Under the pieces are notes generated by a model. That model was given only the letters and a program-made list of their open reading frames with translations. It had not been told where the DNA came from and made no database searches. This document shows positions 25,448 through 37,809 of a stretch of 64,000 nucleotides of DNA, piece after piece. Each line of letters opens with the position of its first letter. Position 1 is the first letter of the stretch. Origin of the DNA: Volvox africanus (taxonomy: Eukaryota; Chlorophyta; Chlorophyceae; Chlamydomonadales; Volvocaceae); contig BSDZ01000008.1 of the NCBI GenBank assembly GCA_030268105.1, forward strand, positions 248,001-312,000, given 5' to 3'. The position numbers were made by a program, and so were the translations under genes.

Positions 25448-28400
25448 CGCGCGCGGCGGGTGGGGCATCTTTCAAAGGAATGTACGAATTTAAAATAAGG
25501 AATGGTCAACGGGGGGTTTTGAGTGAGTTGGTGAGGAACGAGGATGGGTGCCATATACTGGTAGCTAGGTAAAGGATGGGCGCCGTACGGGCTGAAGGCG
25601 GATTTGCTGACGGGTGGTTGGGGCGCACCAACCGGCGGCGGCGGGTGATGCACGCTAACTGTTGTATATCAATGGCAACGAATCAATGGCTATCTACGTA
25701 CATGCTGGTGGTAGCTAACACAAGAGAACCGTCGCCGCCACCGCCGCCATCTATCGCCACCATGACCGCCGCCATGACCGCCGCCGCCACTGCCTTCTGC
25801 CGCAACCAGTGTTTTGTTGACACGAGGTGATTGTGCATCAAGCAGCAGTGGAACTATCGACTACGGCGTTAAGGGAATGTCTGTGAGATTGCTGTGATAG
25901 ATGGGCATCAGGCCCTTATCAACTTTTGTTGTACCGACAGCGGTCTCGTAAATAAAATTGGTGCTCCGAAACCAATTTGGTATACTAAGGTGGTAAATTA
26001 CGTTAAATAGAGATTATGTAGAAACGTAGTAAGAGAACCCATTTTGCATGCCCGGATACGGTGCGGTGCGTGATGCCGTACAAGATGTGCTTTGCTAAGG
26101 TTGCTAAGTAATAGATATCAACCAGTTCAACTTGAACGAGGTGTTGGACTGTGGCGACGGTTTGGTTGACTCCATTGGTTTGTCCAACATACACAGTGAG
26201 AGCATACTGGCGTTGATGAAGTGGTGAACGCAAGCAGGCGAGGTGAAGCCGTAAATCTGAGGTGTCTACGAACGAACTGAAGAGAATGCGTCAAGCAAGT
26301 TATAAACATCCCATCACTGCGTTGCTGTAAAGTGTTCTACCATACAAGCAGTGTTTCACCGTACAGTGCTTGAATCCATTTCCATCATCACTTTCGGGAC
26401 GTGTGGAACGGAAAAGGCGTAATCACGAAAGAATGAGAAACAACTATTTGGGTATACCTTTCACGGTTTCTGATGTTTTATCTTGGTCTCTTTGTCCTTT
26501 TCCTTTTCATTTGTGTGGGCTTTTGAATGAGTTTGCATGGACATATATCGTATTCTTTAAAGGAAGTATAGTGTACGGTAATACCGACACAGAAGGTGTA
26601 CGGTTCTGAACGGTAAAAGAACGAAGCGGCACGGCGAGCTTAGGTGTACAACATTCAATCGGCCGTGTCGAGATGATGACAGTGCTTTCTTTGCCTGATC
26701 TTCTGCCCCGGACCGAGAGAACCCCCCCCCCGGCCCTGTGGCACTCTCGACCCGCCACCGTCCCCGCTTTCGTCCTTTCTGTGCCGGCCAACCTGACGTT
26801 GCAGCTGGGGGTTATATTGTGCAGCTCGCCTCCGGGGAATAGCGAGGGAGAGGGAGCGAGTGCATAGCTTGGTACGTCGCCGAGTAGAATAAATTTTGCA
26901 TACGTCGATGCCGTACATGGTTGCTATTTCCGGAAGCAAAAGAGGTGTAGCACATTCAGACATAAGAAATATCTGCACACCGCGTAAATAAAAGTTCCAT
27001 GCTTGTACGGCGCTGTTGGTTGTGGTTGGCAGGTCCCACGAGAAGCGTGGTGTAGAAAGTGTAACAGAGACATGCATGCCGATCCAAAAGTATACCCCGA
27101 GTGATTGGCTGGCCCCGACTAGTATACAACTTTTATGCCGTATCGGTCTTGGAGCCCTATTTATGAACAGTTCGTCTGCTTTACAGATGACTGAATTAGA
27201 TGGCCGCGGAAGCTATCCTGACTGGGCCACACCTCCGTCCCTCCCTGTATATACAGAGGACCTCCTAACGCATATCGTATCGTATCGTACGTGTATGCGA
27301 TATCATACACTGACTTTCGTCCAGATGGCAAAACACACACCCCAACTGTCGACCCCTGCCTCAGGCAACGCCCATCGACACTTCATTTCTCATCAAATCA
27401 TTGTTTTATATGTCCGCGGCACTGGATCCGGATTCGGATTGTCCCCTGCTAAGGATCCTCATCACCACAACGTACATCACGAGGAGCCGAATAAGGAAAG
27501 AACAGCACCAAGGTGGTGGCGGCCCCCCGGTCCCCCTGCCGTCCCCCGAGGAGTTGATTCGAAACGCAAGAGCGCACATGCGGCGGAGCTGACGAGAAGT
27601 AGAAGCCCGGTCTCAACCCCCGTAAGTAACACACCTTTGTAGCCACATGGCACAGGAAGACACTTCAGTGAGGGCCCGGCATCCAGGCATCATGAAAAGG
27701 CATGTAAGGTAGGCATAGCCTGTAGCAGAGCTATCAGTGTGCAATACTGTAGGTGTGTATTTTCCATCCGCAGTACAGAGGTAGCAAAAGCTCTGCCCTC
27801 CCGCCGTAAGCTCCGTAGATTTGCCTTTCCTTGCAGTGTCGACGACACACTGCAGGCGGCCACATGATTATGTACGGCCGTACGACGATAATTGTACTTT
27901 ATTAAGGTTATCCACGTTCGTTTCCATGAGCAAAGAGGGAACGTGAATAAAAGACGAGGTGAAAAAACGCATACCCGCATCATGTCGTACGCCTATAGGG
28001 TCCTTCCTTTCCAAAAACCGGCTAAACACTCCTCCGCGGGCCGTTCAGATACGGCAATTCTGGAAATGCAGTTACAGCACGTAGCGATAGCTGTATATGT
28101 ATGTATGTATTTATGTTCGTGCGGTGCATGCGGTGCGTGCGGAATAGCAGCAGAGTCTCTGTACGACTGCAAAAGCTATGAGGGAGCATATTGTGAGCAG
28201 TTCGGTGAAACCCAGTGGCGATACAATTCGCAAATAACCCCCTGCCTCCAAACCCGTCACAAGGCCGCATTTCTTTCATTCCCATTTTCTTTTATCGATG
28301 TCTTATACGCGTGACGACGCAGCTGGCAGTACGACGCCGCGTAAGGCCGCGGGTGCCTTGCCACGCCAGTTCTCCCACGTGACCCAGCTATACGTGACGA

Positions 28401-28781
28401 GAGAGGCGCCACCGGGGCGTACGGGATGACGACGCACGACCACCATCCGGACGCAATGTAATGCAATGCGCGCTACCGCATATGAAGGGACTCAGGAAGT
28501 GAGATCCATGACTGAATGTAGAGGATCGAAAAGCCACGTCCTCGTCAATCCAACGCAACGTAACAGCGCAACCGTGTTTTGTATCTGGACGGGCCTTATG
28601 TCGAGGGCTCCATGACCGTACTCCATTCTCCCATTCCTGAAAATTCTTTGGGATCCAGCAGATCCAACTGGTTTTGGATTTGGGACAGCAGATCCCGCCT
28701 TGTCTTGCCCTTTAGTAACGCGTTATAAAAAGAGTACGAACCCCTCACGCACCCACCCACATGGATCCACTACGCCCCAGC
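25448..28781. other. Intergenic region, one doubtful small ORF
   Basis: No convincing multi-exon gene. A 60-codon ORF at 27410-27592 is listed separately. A poly-C run lies near 26720. Other ORFs on both strands look random. Confidence 0.45.
27410..27592 (+). CDS. Doubtful small ORF or terminal exon
   Basis: An ATG at 27410 opens a frame of about 60 codons that begins MSAALDPDSD. It runs through an arginine-rich middle (TRSRIRKEQ) and a proline-rich stretch (PPVPLPSPEEL), and ends in ARAHMRRS before TGA. The composition is more protein-like than the neighbouring ORFs and the third positions are fairly GC-rich. No family was recognised, and no upstream exon or splice signal could be tied to it. 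It may be chance. Confidence 0.25.
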   Translation: MSAALDPDSDCPLLRILITTTYITRSRIRKEQHQGGGGPPVPLPSPEELIRNARAHMRRS

Positions 28782-31265
28782 TCAGGCAATCACTGCAATC
28801 GGTCCAAGTCCCACTTCCCCAGCCACCTCTTGCTGTGGCTCCTGCTCCTGCTTCTGCCCGTGCTGCGCCGGCGCCGGCGACAGTGCGACCACGTCCAGCT
28901 CGGCCTGCTGCTGCCTCTGTTGATGCAACTGGTGCTGCTGTTGTAGCATCAAGAGCCTGTCGTACTGCTCTTTGATGGTGACCCACCGGCCCGTTCCCCT
29001 GGAGCAGAGCTCGGGAGGCAGCACCTGGGGGTCAAACGCGGACAGGAATTCCGCCTGTGCGTCCTTTTCGTACACGAAGCGGACCTTCTCCCGCGTTACC
29101 GGGTCAATGAAGGGGTACTGCCGGGCGGGGGATGAGAGAGCCGGGGGGACGAGGGCGAGGGGTGGGATGAGGAGGAAGTTGAAATAAACGAATCCAGGTG
29201 CTAATACTGGAGAAACGAGGACTAACCGTGAGGGGGCCGTATGAGGGGAAAAGTTTGCAAATGCAAAAATGAAACGCTTTAGAACTGTACAAACACCCGC
29301 TGCGCAATGTACAGGTGTTGAAGTTGGCTTGACCCCACAAGGAGGGTTGGATTTCTTGTCATGCTACGCTATGCCGCTATTCTTTTCCCAACAGCACAAA
29401 ACACAATAACAACACATAGCAATACAGGAAGGGCGAGCACCTGCACAGATGCCATTCTGGACGTCGTCATACGGCTTCCAGAACCCTCATCACACCTCCA
29501 GCCCATGCAACTACCGGTTGGCAATCTCGTCAGCCCCCCCCCCACTCCCCTCACTTCGTGCTCCTTCCCAGCAATGTCCGCAATGCTAACCGTCTGACGC
29601 TCGGGAAGATTCATGTGCCCGTCTAAGTTGGGCCCCGGTTCACTTTCCCCCAACCCTTGTACAAGTAGGCATCTTATTGCACCTACCACCATCTTATAGA
29701 TCCCGTAGAAGATGACGGGGGCATTATACAACCATAGTGTGTGCAGCCTGCGACATGTGAAGCCCAGGAACAGGATCAACAATCATAACAGTACCTTTTA
29801 ACCAAATACTTATTTCTGGAGTCCCATGGTCCAAGCCCTAAACTATCCCCAGCAGCAGGGCAAAACAACACCAAGAGACGGTTACCATAACAAACAGTGA
29901 CGCTGTGTGTATCCCTACGTAAGCGCCCGGCATGGTAATGCCATCACCCGTACATGCATGCTACAGGGAAACGTTTTTGTTGTCACGTTTCATGTTCCTG
30001 ACCTCCCCCCCGCAATGCGGTTGTCAGGAACAACCCCTCATGCCCGTGATAGTTCCGCATCCCCTGCAGAAGACCCCCTCCTTTTCCTCCAGGATATGTT
30101 GAAGTGATTACGTTAGGGTTTAGGTTAAACCCTGAAAACGGTATGGCATCTATGCAAAAAGCCTTTGCTCGAAGCAACCAGACATCAATGTTCGTGTTTT
30201 CCCCGACTCAATACCCCCTCTTCACAAGGGAGCACCCCGCACAAGGGAGCAGTGAAGAAAAGCACGTAACCCATCAGTGCGGCGCCTTACCGTTCCGGAT
30301 AATGGTTCTGTAAAAGGTCAAACACGTTGCGAAGGGTGGCCAAATCGCAATTGGATGCCTTCAAACCTTTTGCAGCAGAACCGCGGTTCGGGGCATACGT
30401 ATGTGTACAAGGGGGGAAGAGGGTACGCGGGGAAGGGGTGAGACAGGAAGGTTCCTAGCGCTGCGGGAGAGATCGATTTGGGCACACGAAGTAGTAGGAT
30501 GCTCTAAAAAGCGATGGACAGGTCTTAGGAGCTTGTGGTCTAGGTCCCAGATGTATCAAAAATCTATGCCATATCTTAATACCGGTGCCGCACAACTGGT
30601 TGTCTGGCATTTTGGAGAACCCGCAGCAAAGCACCAATGGGTCTCCATGAAAACTGTGGTGACGGCCTGCGCGTGGGGACGAGCGTACCGGCCTGAATAC
30701 ACTTCGTGCAAAAGCCGTGCATACACACCTCGAAGATCAAAAATACCGCTCATCTTTCCGTCCCAGCCGGGTTTAGTAGATCCAAGAAGGCTGGCGCAGT
30801 CCAGTGCATACACAATGTGGCGTTTTGACATCTCCGTGTCCTTCAATTGGTGACGAGATACGATGACGACGCAGAAAGGCCGACCAGACTTGTCAAAGCC
30901 CGGCAAGAAGGCTTTATTCTGGTCTAACTCCCCTTGAACTTCTTCCTGCGCTTTTGGAAGTGCGATAATGTGCAGCATTCTTTAAAAATTTTAGATTTAA
31001 ATGATATCAAATGGAATCATTTAGGGCAATGGCAGGTTTGTCTTACTGGGAAAACGCGTCCGTTCGGCACATATTTCACTCGCCAAGCAGCGTGCGCCTG
31101 CAGGCCCTTTGCCGCCTCTTTGACATCGCCCTTCCGCGCGACCAGCCAACGGCGCAAAGTGGCGTTGGTGAGGCCCCCTTCGCCCCCTTTCTTCAGCTGG
31201 TCGTCCACAAGCGGGCCGCACAATCGGCGAACTTCTTCCAATTCAGAGTCACTAGGATCTGACAT
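28782..31265 (-). CDS. CRAL-TRIO (Sec14-like) lipid-transfer protein
   Basis: Sec14-type proteins bind a hydrophobic ligand (phosphatidylinositol, other phospholipids or tocopherol-like molecules) and move it between membranes; ligand and location here are unknown. Five phase-consistent exons, in transcript order: 31265-31047, 30945-30729, 30366-30291, 29747-29687, 29117-28782 (stop), giving 302 residues. The ATG starts MSDPSDSELEEVRRL. A CRAL-TRIO-N helical region follows, with TLRRWLVARKGDVKEA (about residues 37-52). The lipid-binding domain has FDKSGRPFCVV, IVYALDCA, GIFDLRGLKASNCDLATLRN, LLQNHYPERLHTLWLYNAP and FYGIYKMVYPFIDPVTREKV in the family order. The last ~60 residues form a Gln-rich, coiled-coil-like tail (LLMLQQQHQLHQQ) not usual for the family. 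There is no signal peptide or GOLD domain. The gene is divergent to the inverted repeat on its 5' side. Confidence 0.92.
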
Positions 31266-32135
31266 ATTTTAACTACCACACTTTAGAGCACCCTAAGTCA
31301 GAGGCGGATAGGTTGGTTAGGCGGGGTGCAAAAGCTCGTCGTTCTATACGTGCTTACAATAAGAAGTCAATAAGTACCTTACATGCAAGCGCAGCATTCA
31401 CTGAGCAAGAATGCTTTGGGAACAAAAATGCTGTGAGGACCCCGGCACCAACCAGCCTGTAACGGCCGGCCTACCGTACCTGTACAACTGCAAAAATGAA
31501 TAAGTGGAGAGCTCAGGCTAGACATATTAACAAATTACTTTACACTTTCTATGTTTATACCATCAAAGAAATATTTCCGGAAGAAACAGGAAGTCGCCGC
31601 ACGAAGTTCGCCTTCGTCATCTGCTGCGGAAAAGACTGAGTACCCAGCAATAACACCTTGAGACTCGATCTCCAAGAACATATATAGTATTATGGATTCA
31701 GTGAGGTTCTGCAAAGTGGTAAGCTTTGGACGTTATTATGGTTTTGCATACGAACCGCTTTACTCGCAGCCTTCCTCGCACGACGCGCCCAACCTTGGAG
31801 TTCGAAATCGGTGACGCCCACGTCTGAGCAAGCTACTATACTGAACCGCGAAGCTACGAAGTTACACTAAGCTATGACCCGAACTCCAGTCCGTGGGTTA
31901 TTAAGCGAAGGGACAGGTCTTCAACGGCCTTGAGGCTGTAGGCGATAGAGGGGGCGCCGACTGGCGGGCTGATGGCGATCCTGCTAACCTTGTCGGCCTG
32001 AGCTAGCACCCGGCGCGGTGAACTCGGCTGAGAGAGTAGGATCAGTAGCCTGCCTTCGTGATCAGGGTCCGTCTGCGCAAGTCTTGTTACCCCGAACAAC
32101 CAGGGCGCACCAGCCACCACCATAGCCAGTTCAGT
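31266..32135. other. Spacer between the CRAL-TRIO gene and the inverted repeat
   Basis: Promoter side of the CRAL-TRIO gene. A minus frame of about 89 codons (31872-32138) contains GRLLILLSQPSSPRRVL and ends EFGS. It is fairly protein-like but has no recognised family or splice partners, so it is not called as a gene. Confidence 0.35.
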
Positions 32136-33417
32136 CATCGGCCCATTCTCTTCATTTTCTCCGTTGCCTTAATGGGTTTCCAATGATTTTCGATTGAGAA
32201 GAAATATACGTACAGGTGGATCATGAACCGCAATGCGTTGACTATCAATGACCAATGCTTCACTAAGTTATTCCGAGCTTTATTCCTGATCCAGCCACTG
32301 GGCAAGCGCACGCGCCGCTCCGCTGGAACGCAGCTCGTAGCGCACCGCCGCCGCGGCCTCTCTAGCCGCCTTGGCACGAAGCCGGGCGTCCTATGGGTGT
32401 GCCAACAGGCATGTAGGACGGCATCACGGTAAATCAGATACTCAGTAGGCCAATAGCAAGGATTAGCAAGCCAAGTGCACTTGCACACACCCCAGTAATA
32501 GAGCTCCCTGCGTGCGTGAGAAGTGTTTACTCAACGCCCTGCGTCTACCATCATGGGTTTCATCGATGAGGCACCCCTGTTAAGTGTGGTTCCTCACCCG
32601 CTTGCTGGACCAAACCAACCCGCAGTCGGTTCGCTCTTCCACCAACCAAACCGAACCCAGCCCAACCCACGCACGCACCTGCTCCTTGTATGCTCGCCGA
32701 AACTTTTCCGCGATATGCAGCTTCTCCTCCTTTTGTTCTCCGGTGGAACCGCCCAGTACCTCTGAGGCCGCTAATGTCCAGCGCACGTAGGTGCGGGGAC
32801 CACAGAAGGGCCTGTGCAGGGGCCAGGGAGGGGAGCCGAGCGATGGGCCAGCTGGTCAAGGGGTGACAGGCTGATAGATTGATGTGGGCTCAAAGACAGA
32901 CAGACAGGAACACGATGTGCAAGCGGAGGCGGCACGTAAAGACCCACCTGCCGCAGCGCTCGTTCTGTCAGTGCCGTTGCTCCCGCCAGGTCCATCAAAG
33001 TCCAGCCCTCATCGGCCAGTGCGAGCAGAACCCGATTCCTCAGCACACCTCGCCGCCTGCGATATGTAGGTATCTACCGTTTTGGTCGTTGGACATGAAC
33101 ACGGATGCTCTCCTTGCTGCTCAGGTGAGTTGCTACAACCCATCATTAAGCAATCCCATCAGCATAGCACGCAATCCACGACTGGAAACGATACGTGCTA
33201 TTTCCTGCTCAGCCCACTTTGTCCCAGCATGGTATGTGCACGCACTCGTCCTTCCAAGGGACCAGGATCACGAAAGGTCATACTCACTGTAAGCACAGAT
33301 GTAAGTGGGTTAGGGTTACAGTTACAGCTTACCTAGCAACGCATAATAGGCATGCCTTCGCGTCAGCAGGCAGAGGCGCTAGATGGGGCCCTAACTGTGA
33401 TACCAGCGAATCCACGT
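32136..33417 (-). pseudogene. Inverted, internally deleted copy of the leucine-rich gene (left arm)
   Basis: The minus strand here matches the plus strand of 35024-37809 almost base for base. It retains the end of the first recognised exon, the RRRGVLRNRVLLALADEG exon, the start of the HLRALDISGL exon, the tail of the long exon (EEKLHIAEKFRRAYKEQ) and the last exon ending AQWLDQE. About 1.5 kb, corresponding to roughly 35694-37180 of the right arm, is missing. The break falls just after the codons for DISGL, where the sequence passes directly into the GGSTGEQKEEK part. The deletion removes most leucine-rich exons and the Gln-rich region, and the 5' end is cut off at 33417. A truncated transcript is possible but a functional product is unlikely. 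Small differences from the right arm include one Glu-to-Lys change and a shorter CTGT-type microsatellite. Confidence 0.8.
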
Positions 33418-34763
33418 TGTGCACGTGGCTCCTTCGTGCCTCAGATGTCTTTCCACACTGTGGACTTTCCCGTACCATCCCCGTAGCACGTAGCAGTATA
33501 TGATTGGGTATGGGGGGGAACAGGAATTGTTATCACATTTGGCTTCTTTGTAACTTGTGATGTTGACGGAGGTGCGGAGTGCGGGACGCAGGACAGCAGG
33601 ATAAGCTTAATATGACATGGAGAGATGAAGCCAAAGGTTACACGATACAATGCAGTGGGAGCAGAGCCGCGCCAGTTAAATAACACGAAACGTTGATGCT
33701 GTCAATGGTCGGCAGTCCGTGGCAGTCAGCTAGTTGGCGGCTCATAAGAACAAATATCGTGAAGCCAGCATACCACCGAGCTAAGTAGTATAGAGGGGAT
33801 TGTGAGAAGGACTAAGCGAGAGGCAAATGTCATGACGGATGTCCGTAGCAATAGTATGTCGCAGTATGCTAGCTAGGGGTCCAAGGGTTTTGCAGACGTC
33901 TGCAGAGTAAAGGGCTGTCCACCTTTCCTGTCCCCCACATCCATGTCCCGAACGTTCCCCATCTCGGCGTCATATCTTGCACCGCTTCGCATTTTGATCT
34001 TCTGAAAAAGTCGCAATCTGGTTTCGGTGATTGGTTTTGGTGCGTGCGCCAGGTGACACTGAACATGTGCCACAAATCCACTTTCGTGTAGGCCTTTTAA
34101 AGATCTTCTCTACATTCATACGGTATGAATTTTTACGCATCTCAGCAGGGTCCTATGAAGGCATACGATTCCTTGCAGTTTTGAAGCACGCCCCAATCTG
34201 CGGGCAAGACTAATGCACGACTTGCATAACCTTAACAAGTGAAAAGGAAGGATGTGAAAACTAAATATTCAGAACACGACATGACACGTTTTCCTGCAAG
34301 TTTCTGAAGCATTTTGAAAACTGGATATTTCTCCCCCCCCCCCGTTCCTGGAATCCTTGCTACAAAACCAAACTCAAGCAGAACAGCAAGTGTTTGTAGG
34401 GAATTGCAATTTTTATATGCAGTATTGGGTAATACTTGCACTAGTCGATTGTCTGCACAACGCCCGGCAACCGCTGCGAAGAACAATTTGTGACGGGACT
34501 CAGTGCCTGCCATGTATATAAACTTAGGCTTACCTCCACCATTGAATGCCATGGATCATCAATCAGTCATAGAGTCCTTGCTTTTTTCGTTCCACTCGGT
34601 GATTTTCTCCTGGAAGCCAAGTTTGACCCTGTAGCCAACGTGGTCCTTAGTGTGAACTTCCGTTGCGATTATCAACGTATGGTTAGGAGAGGCGCAGACG
34701 CCTGGGGCGAAGATGATGTTCGTTCGACTCAGGGCAAGTCGTACCTTAAGGATATGTTTTTAG
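33418..34763. other. Spacer of the inverted repeat, with possible 5' exons
   Basis: Holds a poly-C run near 34331-34345 and no clear gene. A plus frame at about 34600-34790 (FLLEAKFDPVANVVLSVNF, then KSYLKDMFLAILPESAMSQ) looks somewhat coding. It may belong to a 5' exon of the leucine-rich gene, but its phase does not match the next exon. Confidence 0.35.
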
Positions 34764-37661
34764 CTATATTACCTGAATCAGCAATGTCTCAGCTATTGGC
34801 TTGGCGCAACCTTCCTGCATGTCGGCTCTCTTCGCGCAGGCGAAGCCGAGGTTAGAGCAGACTCCGGGGGGCCGTCTGGTCGTCGGAGCGCGAATGCCCT
34901 TCCTTTACCGCCCCATGCCTCAATGCTACTACCTGATGTGCTGGCTCCAGCAACGGGCGCCACAACTCCGGATGAGGGCGTTCCCCCCTTACGCGCACTG
35001 GTCCTAGGCTTCCTGGGTCGCCACGTGGATTCGCTGGTATCACAGTTAGGGCCCCATCTAGCGCCTCTGCCTGCTGACGCGAAGGCATGCCTATTATGCG
35101 TTGCTAGGTAAGCTGTAACTGTAACCCTAACCCACTTACATCTGTGCTTACAGTGAGTATGACCTTTCGTGATCCTGGTCCCTTGGAAGGACGAGTGCGT
35201 GCACATACCATGCTGGGACAAAGTGGGCTGAGCAGGAAATAGCACGTATCGTTTCCAGTCGTGGATTGCGTGCTATGCTGATGGGATCGCTTAATGATGG
35301 GTTGTAGCAACTCACCTGAGCAGCAAGGAGAGCATCCGTGTTCATGTCCAACGACCAAAATGGTAGATACCTACATATCGCAGGCGGCGAGGTGTGCTGA
35401 GGAATCGGGTTCTGCTCGCACTGGCCGATGAGGGCTGGACTTTGATGGACCTGGCGGGAGCAACGGCACTGACAGAACGAGCGCTGCGGCAGGTGGGTCT
35501 TTACGTGCCGCCTCCGCTTGCACATCATGTTCCTGTCTGTCTGTCTGTCTGTCTGTCTGTCTTTGAGCTTACATTAATCTACCAGCCTGTCACCCCTTGA
35601 CCAGCTGGCCCGTCGCTCGGCTCCCCTCCCTGGCCCCTGCACAGGCCCTTCTGCGGTCCCCGCACCTACGTGCGCTGGACATTAGCGGCCTCACCTCGCC
35701 ATCACCGACGCTGCTCCGAGCCCTGCCGGATTTGTGTCCTTCCCTGGAGCTGCTGGGGGTCGGGGGCTGCAAGGTCCAGGAGGCAGCAATGCTTGAGGTG
35801 CGCACGCACGGGTGCACTTATGTGTGGATCTTGTATGGGTGTAAAGACAAGTTTCGGAGCTTGCTTTCGGAGCCTACTTCCCGAGGGAACCCACTGATGA
35901 TGTCGATGAAGTCGAGGTCACAACCCTATGCGAATTCCGTCGTGCCTAGTGTCACGGCAGACGGACGGAGCTAGAAGCAGATGCCTGTGGGTGCATCAAC
36001 GCCTTGTGTGGACGTTCAAGCTCCAACAAAATTAATGCTTGGTTCCGTGATGGGGTGATGCAGGCGCTTCCTGATCTTCTCCCGCACGTGCGGGTCCGGG
36101 AAGAACCACAGGGCGCCGTACAGGAGAGCTGGGAGGACGTCGTGCCAGGTGTGTGTTGAGATAATAACTCTTCTGGTCATTTTCTTCAGATCCTCAACTT
36201 CTCGAAAGGATTTCCACGAGTGCCTTTTTACGCCGCGGTGAAAGCGGGATACGCCTCCATTCCCGCCGCCCCGGGGTTCTGTTGGCCAGAGCTCGTCGCA
36301 TTTGGCCATGTTTTCACCGTGTTGTGATTTTACAGTCATATTGTTTCCATTATGCAGGCTGTTTTCCTGCCTTCCTGCTAGGTTGCGACAGTTTTCGCGG
36401 GTTGTTTGTTTTACACGCAGGAGAAGGAGCCCCGATCCCTGATCCGGGTATTCCACGCGGCCTGCAGCGTCTCAAGCTGATTGTGTGGCCCAGCCCTCCG
36501 CCGCTCGCGCTGCACATAGTACAGACGGTCAACCCCCGTGTTGTGGTCATTGAGTCGCTGCCGCCCCATGCCCAAGGTGCATACGGAAGCAGGATCGACA
36601 AAGCATACGTCGGTGGTGGGCCGCAACCGCCGGTGCCTTCCCTTCAGGCGGCAGGGGAGGGTGCCTTCGACAGCTCCCGTGGAGGGGGCTTAAGCCGGCT
36701 TGTTGAATCCTCAGAATCCATACCTGCTGAGTCCCGTAGATCCGGATCCAAACCGGGCATTCAAGTCCTCCGGGTTCGAAAACCGAGTACTGAACTCGCA
36801 CCCTCACCTTCATATGTCGCTGTGAAAGCGGAGTCGCACTCATACGGTGGTAGCAGCAGCAGTGGGCGATATTTAGCCCCATACCGACGGCAGCAACACC
36901 AGCTGGAGCCACACAAGCAGCAACGCCAGCAGGTGCCAGCAGCTGAGCACGGCGGGGCGGGCTCCTTGGTGTCCGGTGGATCACAAAACAGTGGGCCTCT
37001 TCCAGCGCCGCCGCCCCAGAATACACCCCAACAGCACCAACAGCTGGAGGACCACCACTGCTGCCAGCAGCGGAAGCAGAAGCAGCCGTCCCCGCAACCA
37101 GATGCGTCCCAGCGGTTCGGCAGCTCGAGGCGGCAGCTCGATGACGGTCTAGCGGCGTTGGTTGCGGGTGAGGCGTGGGAGGGACTGGGCGGTTCCACCG
37201 GAGAACAAAAGGAGGAGAAGCTGCATATCGCGGAAAAGTTTCGGCGAGCATACGAGGAGCAGGTGCGTGCGTGGGTTGGGCTGGGTTCGGTTTGGTTGGT
37301 GGAAGAGCGAACCGACTGCGGGTTGGTTTGGTCCAGCAAGCGGGTGAGGAACCACACTTAACAGGGGTGCCTCATCGATGAAACCCATGATGGTAGACGC
37401 AGGGCGTTGAGTAAACACTTCTCACGCACGCAGGGAGCTCTATTACTGGGGTGTGTGCAAGTGCACTTGGCTTGCTAATCCTTGCTATTGGCCTACTGAG
37501 TATCTGATTTACCGTGATGCCGTCCTACATGCCTGTTGGCACACCCATAGGACGCCCGGTTTCGTGCCAAGGCGGCTAGAGAGGCCGCGGCGGCGGTGCG
37601 CTACGAGCTGCGTTCCAGCGGAGCGGCGCGTGCGCTTGCCCAGTGGCTGGATCAGGAATAA
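34764..37661 (+). CDS. Leucine-rich protein with Gln-rich and coiled-coil C-terminus (unknown function)
   Basis: Six phase-consistent exons: 34764-35107 (5' part uncertain), 35384-35492, 35645-35797, 36064-36148, 36421-37262, 37551-37661 (TAA), giving 547 residues from the first recognised exon. The N-terminal part is helical (LRALVLGFLGRHVDSLVSQ, then LPADAKACLLCVARRRR). Leucine-rich-repeat-like segments follow: HLRALDISGL, LLRALPDLCPSLELLGVGGC, and LQRLKLIVWPSPPPLALHIV with NPRVVVIESLP. This is the pattern of ribonuclease-inhibitor-like LRR proteins (often F-box or Rad7-like), but no F-box is visible. Residues about 290-470 are low-complexity Ser/Gly/Gln. The C-terminus is a charged helix (EEKLHIAEKFRRAYEEQ, then ARFRAKAAREAAAAVRYELR). 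The gene sits in the right arm of the inverted repeat, and a deleted copy lies at 32136-33417. The start codon was not found. Confidence 0.72.
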
Positions 37662-37809
37662 AGCTCGGAATAACTTAGTGAAGCATTGGTCATTGATAGT
37701 CAACGCATTGCGATTCATGATCCACCTGCACGTATATTTCTTCTCAATCGAAAATCATTGGAAACCCATTAAGGCAACGGAGAAAATGAAGACAATGGGC
37801 CGATGACCG

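Larger units (their letters stand above)
32136..37809. repeat. Large imperfect inverted repeat (arms 32136-33417 and 35024-37809)
   Basis: The arms are near-identical in opposite orientation and are separated by a spacer of about 1.6 kb (33418-35023). The outer boundary is GTCATCGGCCCA at 32136 (RC near 37807). The inner boundary is in GCGAATCCACGT near 33417 (RC near 35024). The left arm is about 1.28 kb and the right about 2.79 kb; the difference is one internal block. No terminal repeats or transposase were seen, so a segmental inverted duplication is more likely than a transposon. Confidence 0.9.

Noticed and set aside
31872..32138. 89-codon minus ORF next to the inverted repeat
   Set aside because: Its 3' part looks fairly protein-like, but it has no recognised family and no joinable exons, and it is not duplicated in the other arm.
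32136..37809. Inverted repeat as a foldback transposon
   Set aside because: The arms carry exons of a host gene in the correct order, with no terminal motif, transposase or target duplication. A segmental inverted duplication fits better.
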